From NCBI RefSeq assembly GCF_036588685.1, contig NC_086376.1, positions 59,357,166 to 59,421,165 on the forward strand: DNA of 64,000 bases, written 5' to 3'. Source of the stretch: Mytilus trossulus (taxonomy: Eukaryota; Mollusca; Bivalvia; Mytilida; Mytilidae). Shown in pieces: positions 22,820 through 34,300 of the stretch (the stretch's first letter is position 1; the number at the start of each line of letters is the position of its first letter). The position numbers and the translations under genes are program-made. The notes below the pieces were generated by a model that worked only from the letters and a program-made list of their open reading frames with translations, had not been told where the DNA came from and did not search any database.

Positions 22820-23659
22820 GACATTTGGGGGTGCTGGTGAGATTTCAAAAAACATGTTTTACCCTGCCGTTGTTTATGGGTCAGCTGAAGGGTGCGGCAG
22901 TTTCTCGTTGCATTGAAGACATATTGGTGACCTTGTGCTGTTGTCTGTTCTATGGTCAAGTTATTGTCTCTTTGACATATTCCCCATTTCCATTCTCAAT
23001 TTAATTTGAATGAATTTTGTTATAGCAAGTCCTCAAACACTTAAAAATACGTTTCAAACGATACACATGTATTAGAAAATATTTGAAACTAAAATTATAA
23101 AATGTTTGAACAATTAACAACTGTAATAGGGTTAACAAAAATACAAATGTGTATATAAAAGGTCCTTGGTTGTGATGGACCATAGTTAATGATAATGAAA
23201 AACAATATACAACAATTGATATTTTATCAAAGAACAAAAAATATAAATGGAAAGATTACAGAAATACAATAATCCGTAATACAATGCAAATTAGGTACAT
23301 AATAAGTGTTAAAATAGGGACAGTGAGAATTATACATACATTTATCAATGATTCATTTCAAATTTCAAATTTATTATATTGTTAAATTGACCAAAGGTCA
23401 AGAATAATAAAAATGACAATAACGTACAGTAGCTTTTTACTAAAAATATTCATCATAATTAAGTTCAAACTTTTAAAAGTACATAAGTACACATATATTC
23501 TAATTACACCATTTAGTTATGTTATCAAAATTTCATTGTAAACACAAAAACTATTTTTAATAATGTTTCTACGAGATATATGTTCTTGCATGATTTATAA
23601 TACAGTATATTTACTAACATTTTACAACCTTTTCTATATATATAGAATCTACAACTGCA

Positions 23660-23788
23660 TCGAGTGTGATACGATATTTATCCACTCGAGACAGTTAAAT
23701 TTTCAAATTTGAAACGCGAGGCTCGCCGAGCGTTTTAAATATTTAAAATTTAACTGTCGAGAGTGGATAAATATCGTATTACTCGAGA
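23660..23788. repeat. large palindrome (hairpin), copy 2
   Basis: Same palindrome as 20938-21055; here the arms extend further (tcgagtgtgatacg against cgtattactcgaga). The left arm reads ccactcgagacag where copy 1 reads ccactctcgacag, a 4-bp difference that equals a reverse complement (CTCG to CGAG). Confidence 0.85.
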
Positions 23789-23918
23789 TTTGGGCTTATA
23801 ATCTGTTTCTCTAATGATTTTCAAACAATATACAGGCAAACGTTTTCCTTCCTTTTGTATGATCTGCAAAAAGATGTGTTCTTTCTATGTGACGTCATCA
23901 GGCATGGTCGCCTTTTTT

Positions 23919-24876
23919 CATGCCATCACAATAGGAAATTCAGAGGAAAGCAAGAAAATTCGACGTCATAATCGGATTTCAACCAATGGAGAACAAACGA
24001 TTATTTTTTTTTTATACACAATAGGTGCAGAAATGGATAAATTGACGAAGAATTAGAGAAACATATATATATATTTAACAAAAAGAATGTTCTTTTTATT
24101 TCGCCTTATAAGTAAAACTAGAAAAAAATAACTGTACATTCGGGAAATAGTATCAGAATTATAAAATTAAACACTATCGATAACGGCCCTTTCCTTAACT
24201 GTCTAATATTTAATACTGCTCGCTATCATTCTTAAAGTTATGATGATTCTAAACGAATTGGTATTGACAAAAGTTCCAATAAATCTTTTTTATTCAAATT
24301 TGACAAGAGAAAAACGAAAAAGATATCAAAAAAGGCCCGAAAAAACCTAAAAAATCAAAGAAAAAAATAAATGACGAAAACGGTATAAGAACCGGTTGTA
24401 AATGTATAAATCCCGAAGTAGTATTTAGATCCTTGTCCATCACTTGCAACATTTGGTGGATAATGAAAACAACGGTTCTATGATGTCTGTGGTTTATAAA
24501 TCGTTGAAAAAGATGGGATTGTATTCAGGATGAGTTAACTTAATTTGATAATTTGTGACACATCTATTGGCTTTAGATCAAAGAAATCATAATAGCATTC
24601 GTAAAACCTTCGAAAACATAAATTTATCTATTTTTTTAACTTTCAAATATCAGTATCTTGATAGAAGACAACACTATTTATAAGGGAGCGAAGTCAGAGT
24701 ATATAGTACCGACTACGAAATACATTCTTAATAAAAAGAACACTGTCCCCCGCGCCGCACATATTTTATATTTCCAAGGCATATTACTCTTTAAAAAATC
24801 GATCGTCAACCATTAATGAGAATGTCCGAGGCATTGCTGATATTAACCTATATATACTTGTGGTATAAATTTTATA
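23919..24876. other. no gene recognised
   Basis: AT-rich sequence; no exon, repeat pair or domain that I can support. Confidence 0.4.
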
Positions 24877-24898
24877 GACGAAACGCGCGTCTGGCGTA
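24877..24898 (+). ncRNA. 5' boundary hammerhead remnant of the retrozyme
   Basis: gacgaaacgcgcgtctggcg is identical to 25233-25252. The upstream CTGATGA half is missing or too diverged to recognise, so this end keeps only the cleavage site (after 24891). Confidence 0.65.
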
Positions 24899-25247
24899 TG
24901 AAATTATAATCCTGGTACTTTTGATAACTATTTACACCACTGGGTCGATGCCACTGCTGGTGGAAGTTTCGTCCCCGAGGGTATCACCAGCCCAGTAGTC
25001 AGCACTTCGGTGTTGACATGAATATCAATTATATGGTCATTTTTATAAATTTTCTGTTTACAAAACTTTGAACTTTTCGAAAAACTAAGGATTTTCTTAC
25101 CCCAGGAGTAGATTACCTTAGCCGTATTTGGCACAACTTTTTGGAATTTTTGGTCCTCAATGCTCTTCAACTTTGTATATGTTTTGGCTTTTTCACTATT
25201 TTGATCTGAGCGTCACTGATGAGTCTTATGTAGACGAAACGCGCGTC
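24892..25247 (+). mobile_element. retrozyme unit, 356 bp between hammerhead cleavage sites
   Basis: The segment between two gcgcgtc|tggcg sites is 356 bp, and its first 40 bases (tggcgtatgaaattataatc, then ctggtacttttgataacta) repeat after the second site up to about 25288. It is thus a monomer plus part of a second in tandem. Retrozymes are non-autonomous, non-coding retroelements whose transcripts self-cleave to unit-length RNA and circularise; they are known from plants and from animals including mussels. Internal text such as ccagtagtcagcacttcggt recurs in the relic at 4497-4800. No protein is encoded (the antisense frame is incidental). Confidence 0.75.
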
Positions 25248-25253
25248 TGGCGT
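25207..25253 (+). ncRNA. type I hammerhead ribozyme, complete core
   Basis: CTGATGA 25216-25222; helix II GTC/GAC (25223-25225 with 25233-25235) with loop TTATGTA; GAAA 25236-25239; very short helix III region CGCGC; GTC cleavage triplet ending at 25247. Helix I: GCGTCA (25210-25215) with TGGCGT (25248-25253), including G-U pairs. All conserved core residues are present. The tiny helix III suggests cleavage as a dimer, as in other retrozymes and Penelope-like elements. Confidence 0.8.
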
Positions 25254-25289
25254 ATGAAATTATAATCCTGGTACTTTTGATAACTATTA

Positions 25290-27325
25290 TAAAAATATGA
25301 CACTGACTATTTAAAAAAATAAATTGTCCACCAATATATAAAACTTGTTCGAGATATTGCTGATATTAACCTATCATAAAATAAAATGTATTAAAAGAAA
25401 CCGTGATATTACTGATTTTAACCTAAAGAATATTTTTTTATAATCTGGCAAGAATTGTACCCTTGAGAACGCTAAAAAGACCATTTTACATTATATTTCA
25501 GAGGAGTTTAACCCTTTTTAAAAAAGATAATCGTCCTCCATAATAGATTTCGTCTGAGATACTGCTGATATACCTCTAGTATCTAATAAAACAATTATTA
25601 TAGTTTTATACAAAACTACATTTACAAACCATGTGTTGAAAGACGTAGAATATAATTTTGTTTATTTGGTCATAATTTTTTTTTTGTTAATTTTTTTCAA
25701 ATTAAGTTTGTTTGAATATAAAGCAAATTCAATTTTGTGTGTATCATCAGAAATTGATAATAAACACAACAAATATATTACAAAAAAAATTATTAGAGTT
25801 CTGCTTCTATTGATACCATTTTTTATTAAAACCCCAACATGAAATTGTCCCTGAATAATTTTTATGAAAAAACGTAGATTTACATGAAATATAACAACAA
25901 ATCGTAGTCGACAAATCCTTATGTCCATTTACTGAATGTCCAACATCTTGTTTCGTTCATAGAACACACTACGTATACCTCATAATTTCTTTTGTCCTAC
26001 ATAGAACATGGTGTTACCCTTATCCCCTTTTATTCACAAAAACAATGTGCTTTTAACAGACTTTACTGGAAGGCAATAAAACATCACGTCAATAAAGTAT
26101 GTAACTTTGACGTTAACGTACGACGTTACCAAAAGTGACACCAATATCATGCGTTACGTCTATATATATTTGTTTTAATCCGACATTAATTGTACCAGTT
26201 AGAGCACTAAAAAGACTGAACAAACGTACAAAAGAACAGACGGACGAATTCTCGGTATTTCCATGTCCCACGTATTGCGTAACGCGAGGGACAATAAATA
26301 GGAGCTGCTTGAATGTTGCTGCTCTGAAATGGAATCTAACACTATCTAAAAAAGAAAGCATCTCAATTGTCGTTTAGTTAATTTGAGTACTAGTAGTTGA
26401 CTGACTCTTATTGAAACTGTGCACGCATTATATATGTATGTTATGAAGTATAGCTGTACGCGTGTGTTTCTATCATTATAGGTACAATAGATACCCAGCA
26501 TGTGCGTTATTAAGTGAAAATACATTATCTATGAAAATCGGGATGTGTTGTATATTGATAATGACTTCAACTTAAAAAGGCGAAATACATTTAACATGCG
26601 GTATGTTGCATATATGCCAATACCATCAACCAGTACAAAATTTTGCAAATCTTTAAAATACATAAAATATAACAAAATATATTATACCAAAGACATAATA
26701 TATTTTACCTATCTTTACATCATCACTGACTCTTTTTGTTATAAATTAAGGACAGTTAATGTAAAATAGGCAGAAAAGATGATATATAACAATGAGACAT
26801 TATGCAGCTTGGAAACATGACAGTTATGCTATCCATGGTACAGAACTTAGTCTGTACTTTACCTAGTTAAATTATTATACATCCTTTATATTCTGACACT
26901 GTTAGACACTGAAATACATTAGCATTTGCTATATTAAGAATAATAAATGTTGAGTCATATTTTAGATCGTTTATATTGAAAAAATAAGTTCATTCTCAAA
27001 ATAATGTTTTAAAAGCTCAGATTCAGCAGTTCAGGAGGCTACGGTGTCCATATCAAAATATGACCACAAATAGTGAATACAGTGGCGTCAACCATAAAGC
27101 AATCAATATTTCTATTGCATGCATTTCTGAATGATTATCATGGGCAAACATTGATTTTGCTTAAGCGTTTTTTAAATGAATGTTTTGTTGTGAGATACAC
27201 GACAGTCATAGCTTCAACTTTAGGACTTTCTGCTATCAAAGTCCGAAATCATGCGCCAAAGATGCCAATGTTATCCATTGTTCGAGGAACTTACTTCGAT
27301 AAGACTCAAGGTTATATTTCTATCT
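25290..27325. other. intergenic, 3' flank of the HEPN/STAND/ankyrin gene
   Basis: AT-rich with no supported exon. No clear AATAAA is seen on the minus strand directly after the stop at 27326, so the poly(A) site of the gene is not located. Confidence 0.4.
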
Positions 27326-30300
27326 TTATGGATTGTTAACCCCGGCTCCTTTCCCTTTCAACAACTGTGTTATCATCCTATGTTCTCGAGAGATTGCAAT
27401 CATTAGTGGAGTTTTTTTATAATCATTCTCAGAAGCCTGGTTAACATCAGCTCCATTGTCTATCAGTAATTTAACAATATAATCGTTTTCTCTCATACAG
27501 GCAACTATTAGAGGTGTTTCATTCCCAAAAAAATCAGTCTGGTTAACATCACATCTTTTGTCTATAAGTAACTGTACTATCTCTACATGTCCTTCAAAGC
27601 AAGCAGCTATCAGAGGTGTTTGTCCCATAAAGTCAGCATCGTCAATTTCAACGCCCTTGTCTATCAGTAACTTCACTGTCTTCTCACATCCTGCCCCACA
27701 AGCAGCTGTAATAGGTGTCAACCCCTCTCCAGTGGTCTGATCTAGATAAACTCCTTTGTCTATCAGCATTTGTAATATTTCATAACTTCCACACAGACAT
27801 GCTGCCATCAGAGGTGTATCTCCATAGCAGTCAGCCTGATTAAGATCAAGTCCCTTCTCTATCAATAACTGGAATATCTTTTCATTTCTACCCCAACAAG
27901 CAGCTGTCATAGGTGTTAATGATGCATCAGTAGTCCGATTAAGATTATATCCATGATGTATTATTAACCGTACTATATTTTCATATCCTCCGACGCAGGC
28001 AGCAATTAGTGGTGTTTCTGACATATCGAAAGGGTTGTTAACATCACCTCCTTGGTCTATCAAAAGTTGTACAAGTTTATAATGTCCTCTTCTACATGCA
28101 ACGGTCAAAGGTGTCTGTCCCAGCATGTCATTTGCATTGACGTTAACTCCTTTGTCTAGAAGTAACTGTATTATCTTCTCATTTCCAACTTTACAAGCTG
28201 CAGTAAGGGCAGTCTGTCGTGAACCATCACTAAGATTTATATTAACTCCTTGGTTGATAAGTAACTGTGCTATTTTCTCATTTCCTTTCGACTTACAAGT
28301 AATTATCATAGGTGTATCGTTGTCACGATCAGCCTGGTTAACATCAACTCCATTGTCAATAAGTAATTGTACTATTTTCTCATTTTCGCCCTTACAAGCT
28401 GCTGTCAGAGGTGTCAACCTTGTAACATCAACCGGGTTAACATCACATCCTTTGTCAATAAGTATCTTTACTATCTTCTCGTTTCCTCCCCTACAAGCAG
28501 CTATTAGAGGTGTCTCCCCAATACCACCAATCTGGTTAACATCACATCCTTTGTCTATGAGATGCTGTATTATCTTTTCGTTTCCTCCGCTACAAGCAAT
28601 TGTCAGAGGTGTTTCACCAGCACGACCAGCTTGGTTTACATCACATCCTTTGTCTATAAGAAGCTTTATTATCTTCTCGTTTCCTTCCCTACAAGCAGCT
28701 ATTAGAGGTGTCTCCCCAATACCACCAATCTGGTTAACATCACATCCTTTGTCTATGAGATGCTGTATTATCTTTTCGTTTCCTCCGCTACAAGCAATTG
28801 TCAGAGGTGTTTCACGAGCACGACCAACTTGGTTTACATCACATCCTTTGTCTATAAGAAGCTTTACTATCTTCTCGTTTCCTCCCCTACAAGCAGCTAA
28901 CAGAGGTGTTTCTCCAATAGCACATTCCGGATACACATTACATCCTTTGTCTATAAATAAATGTACCATCTTCTCGTTTCCTTCTTTACAAGCACGTGTC
29001 AGAGGCGTCTGTCCAGTACCATCAACCTGGTTAACATCACACCCTTTGTCTATAAGTAGCTGTACTATTTTCTCGTTTCCTTCTTTACAAACACTCGTCA
29101 GAGGCGTCTGTCCCATAGCATCAATCTGGTTAACAGCACATCCTTTGTCTATAAGAAGCTGTACTATCTTTTCGTTTCCACCCCTACAAGCAGCTGTCAG
29201 AGGTGTCTTTCCGATATCACATTCCGGATTAACATCACATCCTTTGTTTAAAAGTAAATGTAATAACTGTCCATTGCCTGGCCAGAATTTAGTCGTCAGA
29301 GGTGTCTCTTCAATACCAGCATCCTTGTTAACATCACATCCTTTGTCGATAAGAAGCTGTACTATATTCTCGTTTCCTTCTCTACAAGCACAAGTAAGAG
29401 GCGTCTGTCCCATACCATCAATCTGGTTTACTTCACATCCTTTGTCTATAAGTAAGAGTATTAATTTGTCATTCCCTCCCTTACAAGCAGCCGTCAGAGG
29501 TGTCTCTCCAAAACCAGCATGCTGGTTAACATCACATCCTTTGTCTATAAGTATCTTTAATATTTTCTCGTTTCCTCCTTTACAAGCAGCAAACAGAGGC
29601 GTCTCCCCAATACCATCCTCCTGCTTAACATTACACCCTTTGTCAATAAGTACCTGTACTATGTTCTCATTTCCTATCCAACAAGACGCTTTCAGAGGTG
29701 TCTGTCCCATATCATCAATCTGGTTGATATCACATCCTTTGTTAATCAGTAATTGTACTATCTTCTCTTTCTCTTGAACGCACGCTAATGTAAGAGGGGT
29801 AAATCCTATACCATAAGGTTGGTTTGTATCACTTCCTTCGTCTATCAGTAACTGCACTATCTTTTCATTTCCCCCTGCACAGGCAGCTATAAGAGGAGAA
29901 TAGAACTGTCCACAAAGTGTGATATCAGCTCCTTTTGAAATAAAATATTGAACTATATCATAATATCCTCCAACGCATGATGTTATGAAAGGTCCTTCTG
30001 TCATATCCTCATCATCTGAATAACCTTCAGTCGCTACTAAATCATCTTTATTATACGTTTGTGTGGATTCATACTGCAAATTGTTATTCTTACTTATATG
30101 TTGCAATAGTAAGCTGTCGTCTAAAGACTTTAATGTTTCGAGAAAGAAAGCTCTATATTTTTCAAACTTCATCTGTGAATTGTAAAAACACCGATTCAGT
30201 TTTCCAAGTTTTAACTCACTTTCAATTCTTTTAAAGTATTCTTGTTCATATTTCCTAGATATCATTATAGTAAATTCACCATGCTGTTCGTTCAAGGACT

Positions 30301-31302
30301 CTAATTGAGTCCTGTCATTGATAACTCGGATGTCTGAATAACGTAATATTCCTCTGATCATTTCATCCTTCTTACCAAAATAATAGAACATAAAATCAAA
30401 CATTTGGTCATGTATAACTTTATACGTGTTTCCTATTTTCTTAAAATAAGTTCCAACAAGGCTGTCAAAAAACCCCTTCATTTCACTTCTAGACGTTCCA
30501 CGTTTCAGTCCGCAGATTTCGTAAACAATTTCATTGACATATTTATTTTCAGTGCTATATTCATTATAAATGTCAAACAATGACTCTCTCATGGTGCCAT
30601 TATGAATCACACATAAAAACAGCGCGCAGTATTTGTGTTGAGCAAAAGATTTTAACTTGTTCCATTCCTCTTTGTATGTTTGAAAAGGACTTTGCAAAAA
30701 ATCTGTCAAATTCAAATTATGATTATTAGAATACAAATAACACATAAGAGGTGTAAACTGTACATTTACATCTTTCAATAGCTGAATGTTTGCATCAGTT
30801 AAATATTTGGAACATATCGTTAATTTGTCGTCCCTTGAATATTTTGCTGACAAATTGAAGATATTCGATGTAAAAACAGTACATGATTCTTTGAATAATT
30901 CCTCACTGTAAATATCTAATCGACATGTTGCAAGTACTTTAATAATTTTCTTTTTCAGCATCAGTTTTAATTTCTTTTCATTTTTTATCAAATATTCAGC
31001 ATCAGACAAACTAGTTGTGTATTTTCCGCAAATATCATCCAGAACAAACATCTGTTTTACGTTCCCTTTATAATGCTGAACTATCTCATGAATATCTGAA
31101 CATGGAATTATGTTGTATTCCATCTTCGTATGTAGATGTAAGGCAACATGATGCATCAAAAAGCTCTTACCGATTCCCGGTTCACCTACTATTAAGACAT
31201 TAGTTTCTGATTCAATTATCTGTGAAATCATATTTACAACAGGTGTGTGAACAAACATTTCACTTTCCTCCTTCCATGACTCTATCTCGATATTGTGGGA
31301 AT
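27326..31302 (-). CDS. exon 6: STAND NTPase (nSTAND3-like) and 27 ankyrin repeats
   Basis: The largest exon, entered after tttttatttccag. It opens with DSHNIEIESWKEE, the linker usual before these NTPases, then FVHTPVVNMISQIIESE and VLIVGEPGIGKSFLMHHVAL (P-loop). QMFVLDDICGKYT matches the Walker B region of the 'novel STAND 3' type; an IHDQMFDFM segment near residue 607 looks like the winged-helix part. From 29998 down to 27329 there are 27 ankyrin units, mostly exactly 33 residues, of the type GxTPLxAACxxGNEKIVQLLIDKGCDVNQ. All but the outer units are very alike, and two successive 66-residue blocks are nearly identical (findings). The stop TAA is at 27328-27326, after GAGVNNP. No frame break in 1325 codons implies selection for coding. 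Confidence 0.92.
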
Positions 31303-34300
31303 CTGGAAATAAAAAACGATGACTCTTATGCTACAATTAAGACCGATATTTAACACCGTTGGGGTTTTGTTTTGCAAACCTTCTATTTACATTTAAATTA
31401 TCAAATGTTTTACTGGTAAATTTCAATTGTTTTAATCCATAGTTAATTTATTCTCTATTTCGAATAGACGATGGGAATTGTGAATGATTTATATTACTCA
31501 TACACAGATTGAATGAAAAATATGTACTGCTTGGAAGCCAGTAAAGTTGTAAGTTAGAGCTTAATTATATATCATGTGTGTATCAATCAACCAAACGGAC
31601 ATCATACTCAGACAAAGTCAGAAAGTGTTACTTCAACACACAAGGGTAAATAGCAGTTTGTTCATTAGGAATACAAGTTTACTAAGTGTTGGTTTTTTTT
31701 TCAGAATATCATAACCGGTACCTATTTTCTGCACCAGATGCGCTTTTGAACAGTCTCTTTAGTGATGCTCGAGTTTTTAAGTTGTAAATGAAGAGTTATT
31801 CCCGAATATAACTATGTACAGCCAGGATAGCTTGTCAAAGGATGACTGGTAACACATTCAGAGGTAACCAAAGGCCAATCGAAACAACATCTGATAAACA
31901 AATTTAAATATATTTGGCTCTAAATAATGACGACTTCAGTATGTATACTAAAGAAATTTATCCTGTTGAACTTATTTTAAATATAGATAATACTAACAAT
32001 GACCACTGTCCTTTCCTCTATCTTGATATCTATATCACTAACGGAAATCCTAATATTAAAAATTATCATAAAAGAGATGATTTTTCTTTCCTACCGTTAA
32101 TGATCCATTTTTAGATGGTGACGTTCCCTTGGTTTTCGATATCACAAACAAGTCAAAACATTTACTAAATTTTATTATCGGTATAAGGACATCATTCGTA
32201 AATATAGCTCAACATGCATACTTCTTATACGTTCAGATATTTCACATCCAATGTTTATGGAAATATTCTTTATAAAGCACAAAAATGTTAGCATTCACCT
32301 CAGAAACTAACAAAACCTTTAAATAGACTTATTAAGAAGGGATATAGTTACGATACTGTTGTCATATTTTGGCTTAATGCTGGTTCACTTATAGGGTCTT
32401 TGCATCGGAACTAAACACATTTATAAAAAAAAACAGTTGTTGGCATGACACGGATTATGTTCTTCTCATATATGTTATGATGGCATGATAATATATCCCT
32501 AACGGGAAGGATTGTGTCTGATGTTCATATGATGAAATCATAATCTTTCAATCAGTTCAATTAAAGTCTGGAGCTGGCATGTCAGTTATCTGCTAGTAGT
32601 CTATTGTAATTTGTGTAATATTGTCATTTTGTTTATTTTATTTTGTTCCATCTTCTTTTGGCGCCTGTTGGAAGTCATTTCAAGCCCTCGAATATCGTAA
32701 CAAATGCCGAACTACCATATTTACCTATCTGTATTCATTGTTAACTAAGGAAAGGGTACGGTATTGTAGTTATGTTATCAGAAAATGCCTCTGACTTCAT
32801 TAAAGATGATTCAGTCTGTGACACACCCAGTAAGACTTATAACCCAGATCTGTACTCACATGAGCTACAAAAAGGGTGCAAAATGTATAGCAAGATCTGC
32901 TTACCCTTCCGAAGCACCTGAGATCACCCCAGGTTTTTGTGATGGTTCATGTTGTTCAGTCTTCAGTTTTCTATAATGTTTACTTTTTAATCTATTGTTT
33001 GTGAGTTATTCTTTAACATTGCAATGGCGTTGGCAGTTTATTTTCAATTTAGGAGTTTAAATGTCCCTTTTATATCTTTTGTTGTATAATTTAGAAATTT
33101 AATATTTAATTCAACACTCTCCAAATGTAATGACGATAAAGAATTGCATACTTATATACTCGGTCTTTAAAAAAATTTGGGAAAGAGGATATTTGTATTT
33201 TGTATATTTAATAGGGATTTCTAAATATCACTTCATGTATTTATCTTATTATTCTAATAAAACCTCACCACAACACGAGTATAGCTTTAGGCTTTCTTTT
33301 ACTTCCTCTGAAATAATAAAATGTAATGTAAATAAATTTAAGAATATTTTTGATGCTTTACATGGCAGATCAATATGCATAACACTTAAATCGGGAGTGC
33401 ATGAAGTCATAAGTTTATATAAAAAAAAAAAAATTTGAAGTAAAAATGGTTCCAATTAATGTGTTAATGTTCTCTGAACTTAGGACCATAAGCTATCACC
33501 TTTCAGAGATGTTCGGGTGGAATTATAATTATATCCAAAATAAAAAATTTAGGTGAGTGGGAACAGTCTTATGTCACAGGGTTTTTAGAAATTGTTCTTA
33601 ATCCAAGTCCTGCAATGTTTGTTTAAAGTTAATACATTGGATGCAATGGTTTATGGTGTTACTGTAGGTGAAATCAGGAACAGACTAATTTTATAGATAA
33701 AATGGCATTTTGGATGTAAGTTATTTCGTTTTGCTGTAGAACGTTAGTTTGCTGCTGTTCAATGCATCAATTCCTTTATTGATAATCAGAAAATGATGAA
33801 ATTTCCTCTTTTCCTCATGTAAAGGTTCTGGTCTTACTGGTTTGAAAAACAAACCACATTGCAAATTAAAAAGAAACACATCGCAGTTACTCTGACAAGT
33901 ATGTATAATTGGAGAAAATGTATCCTTTGTCAAATGAATGAATTATTATTGAAACGATAAACTACTGTTGCCTTAACAAAACAATTGAGAAGAGACAATT
34001 TTGTTTGGCATCAACATGTTTAACTACAATTTAAAACAAAATGCAAGGCAACAATATTAACAATGTCTGCAAATCGTGACTCGGTTTCCTCAGCATATTC
34101 TCATTGAAATGACAAGTAACAATAAGTACCTGCCAATACCTGTCTCCTACATTTCATCATTACTCATTATACAGTTGACTTTTAAATACAAACTCCTTCA
34201 TTTGACCTGACCTAAGATTTACCCGCCAATTGTCTTTCGCTTATTCTATTTTTTACTAAATAGCAACAAATTGTACAAATACGTGCAATAAAGATCCTAT

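Larger units (their letters stand above)
21191..23918. repeat. 2.73-kb tandem duplication, copy 2
   Basis: Second copy of 18462-21190. It continues past the copy boundary into single-copy sequence at about 23919 (atgccatcacaataggaaat). Confidence 0.95.

Noticed and set aside
28125-29777. 550-codon open frame on the plus strand
   Set aside because: It is the antisense of the ankyrin array. The 33-residue repeat keeps the complementary frame free of stops, giving a repetitive SFPPLQAAVRGVS-like text with no family character.
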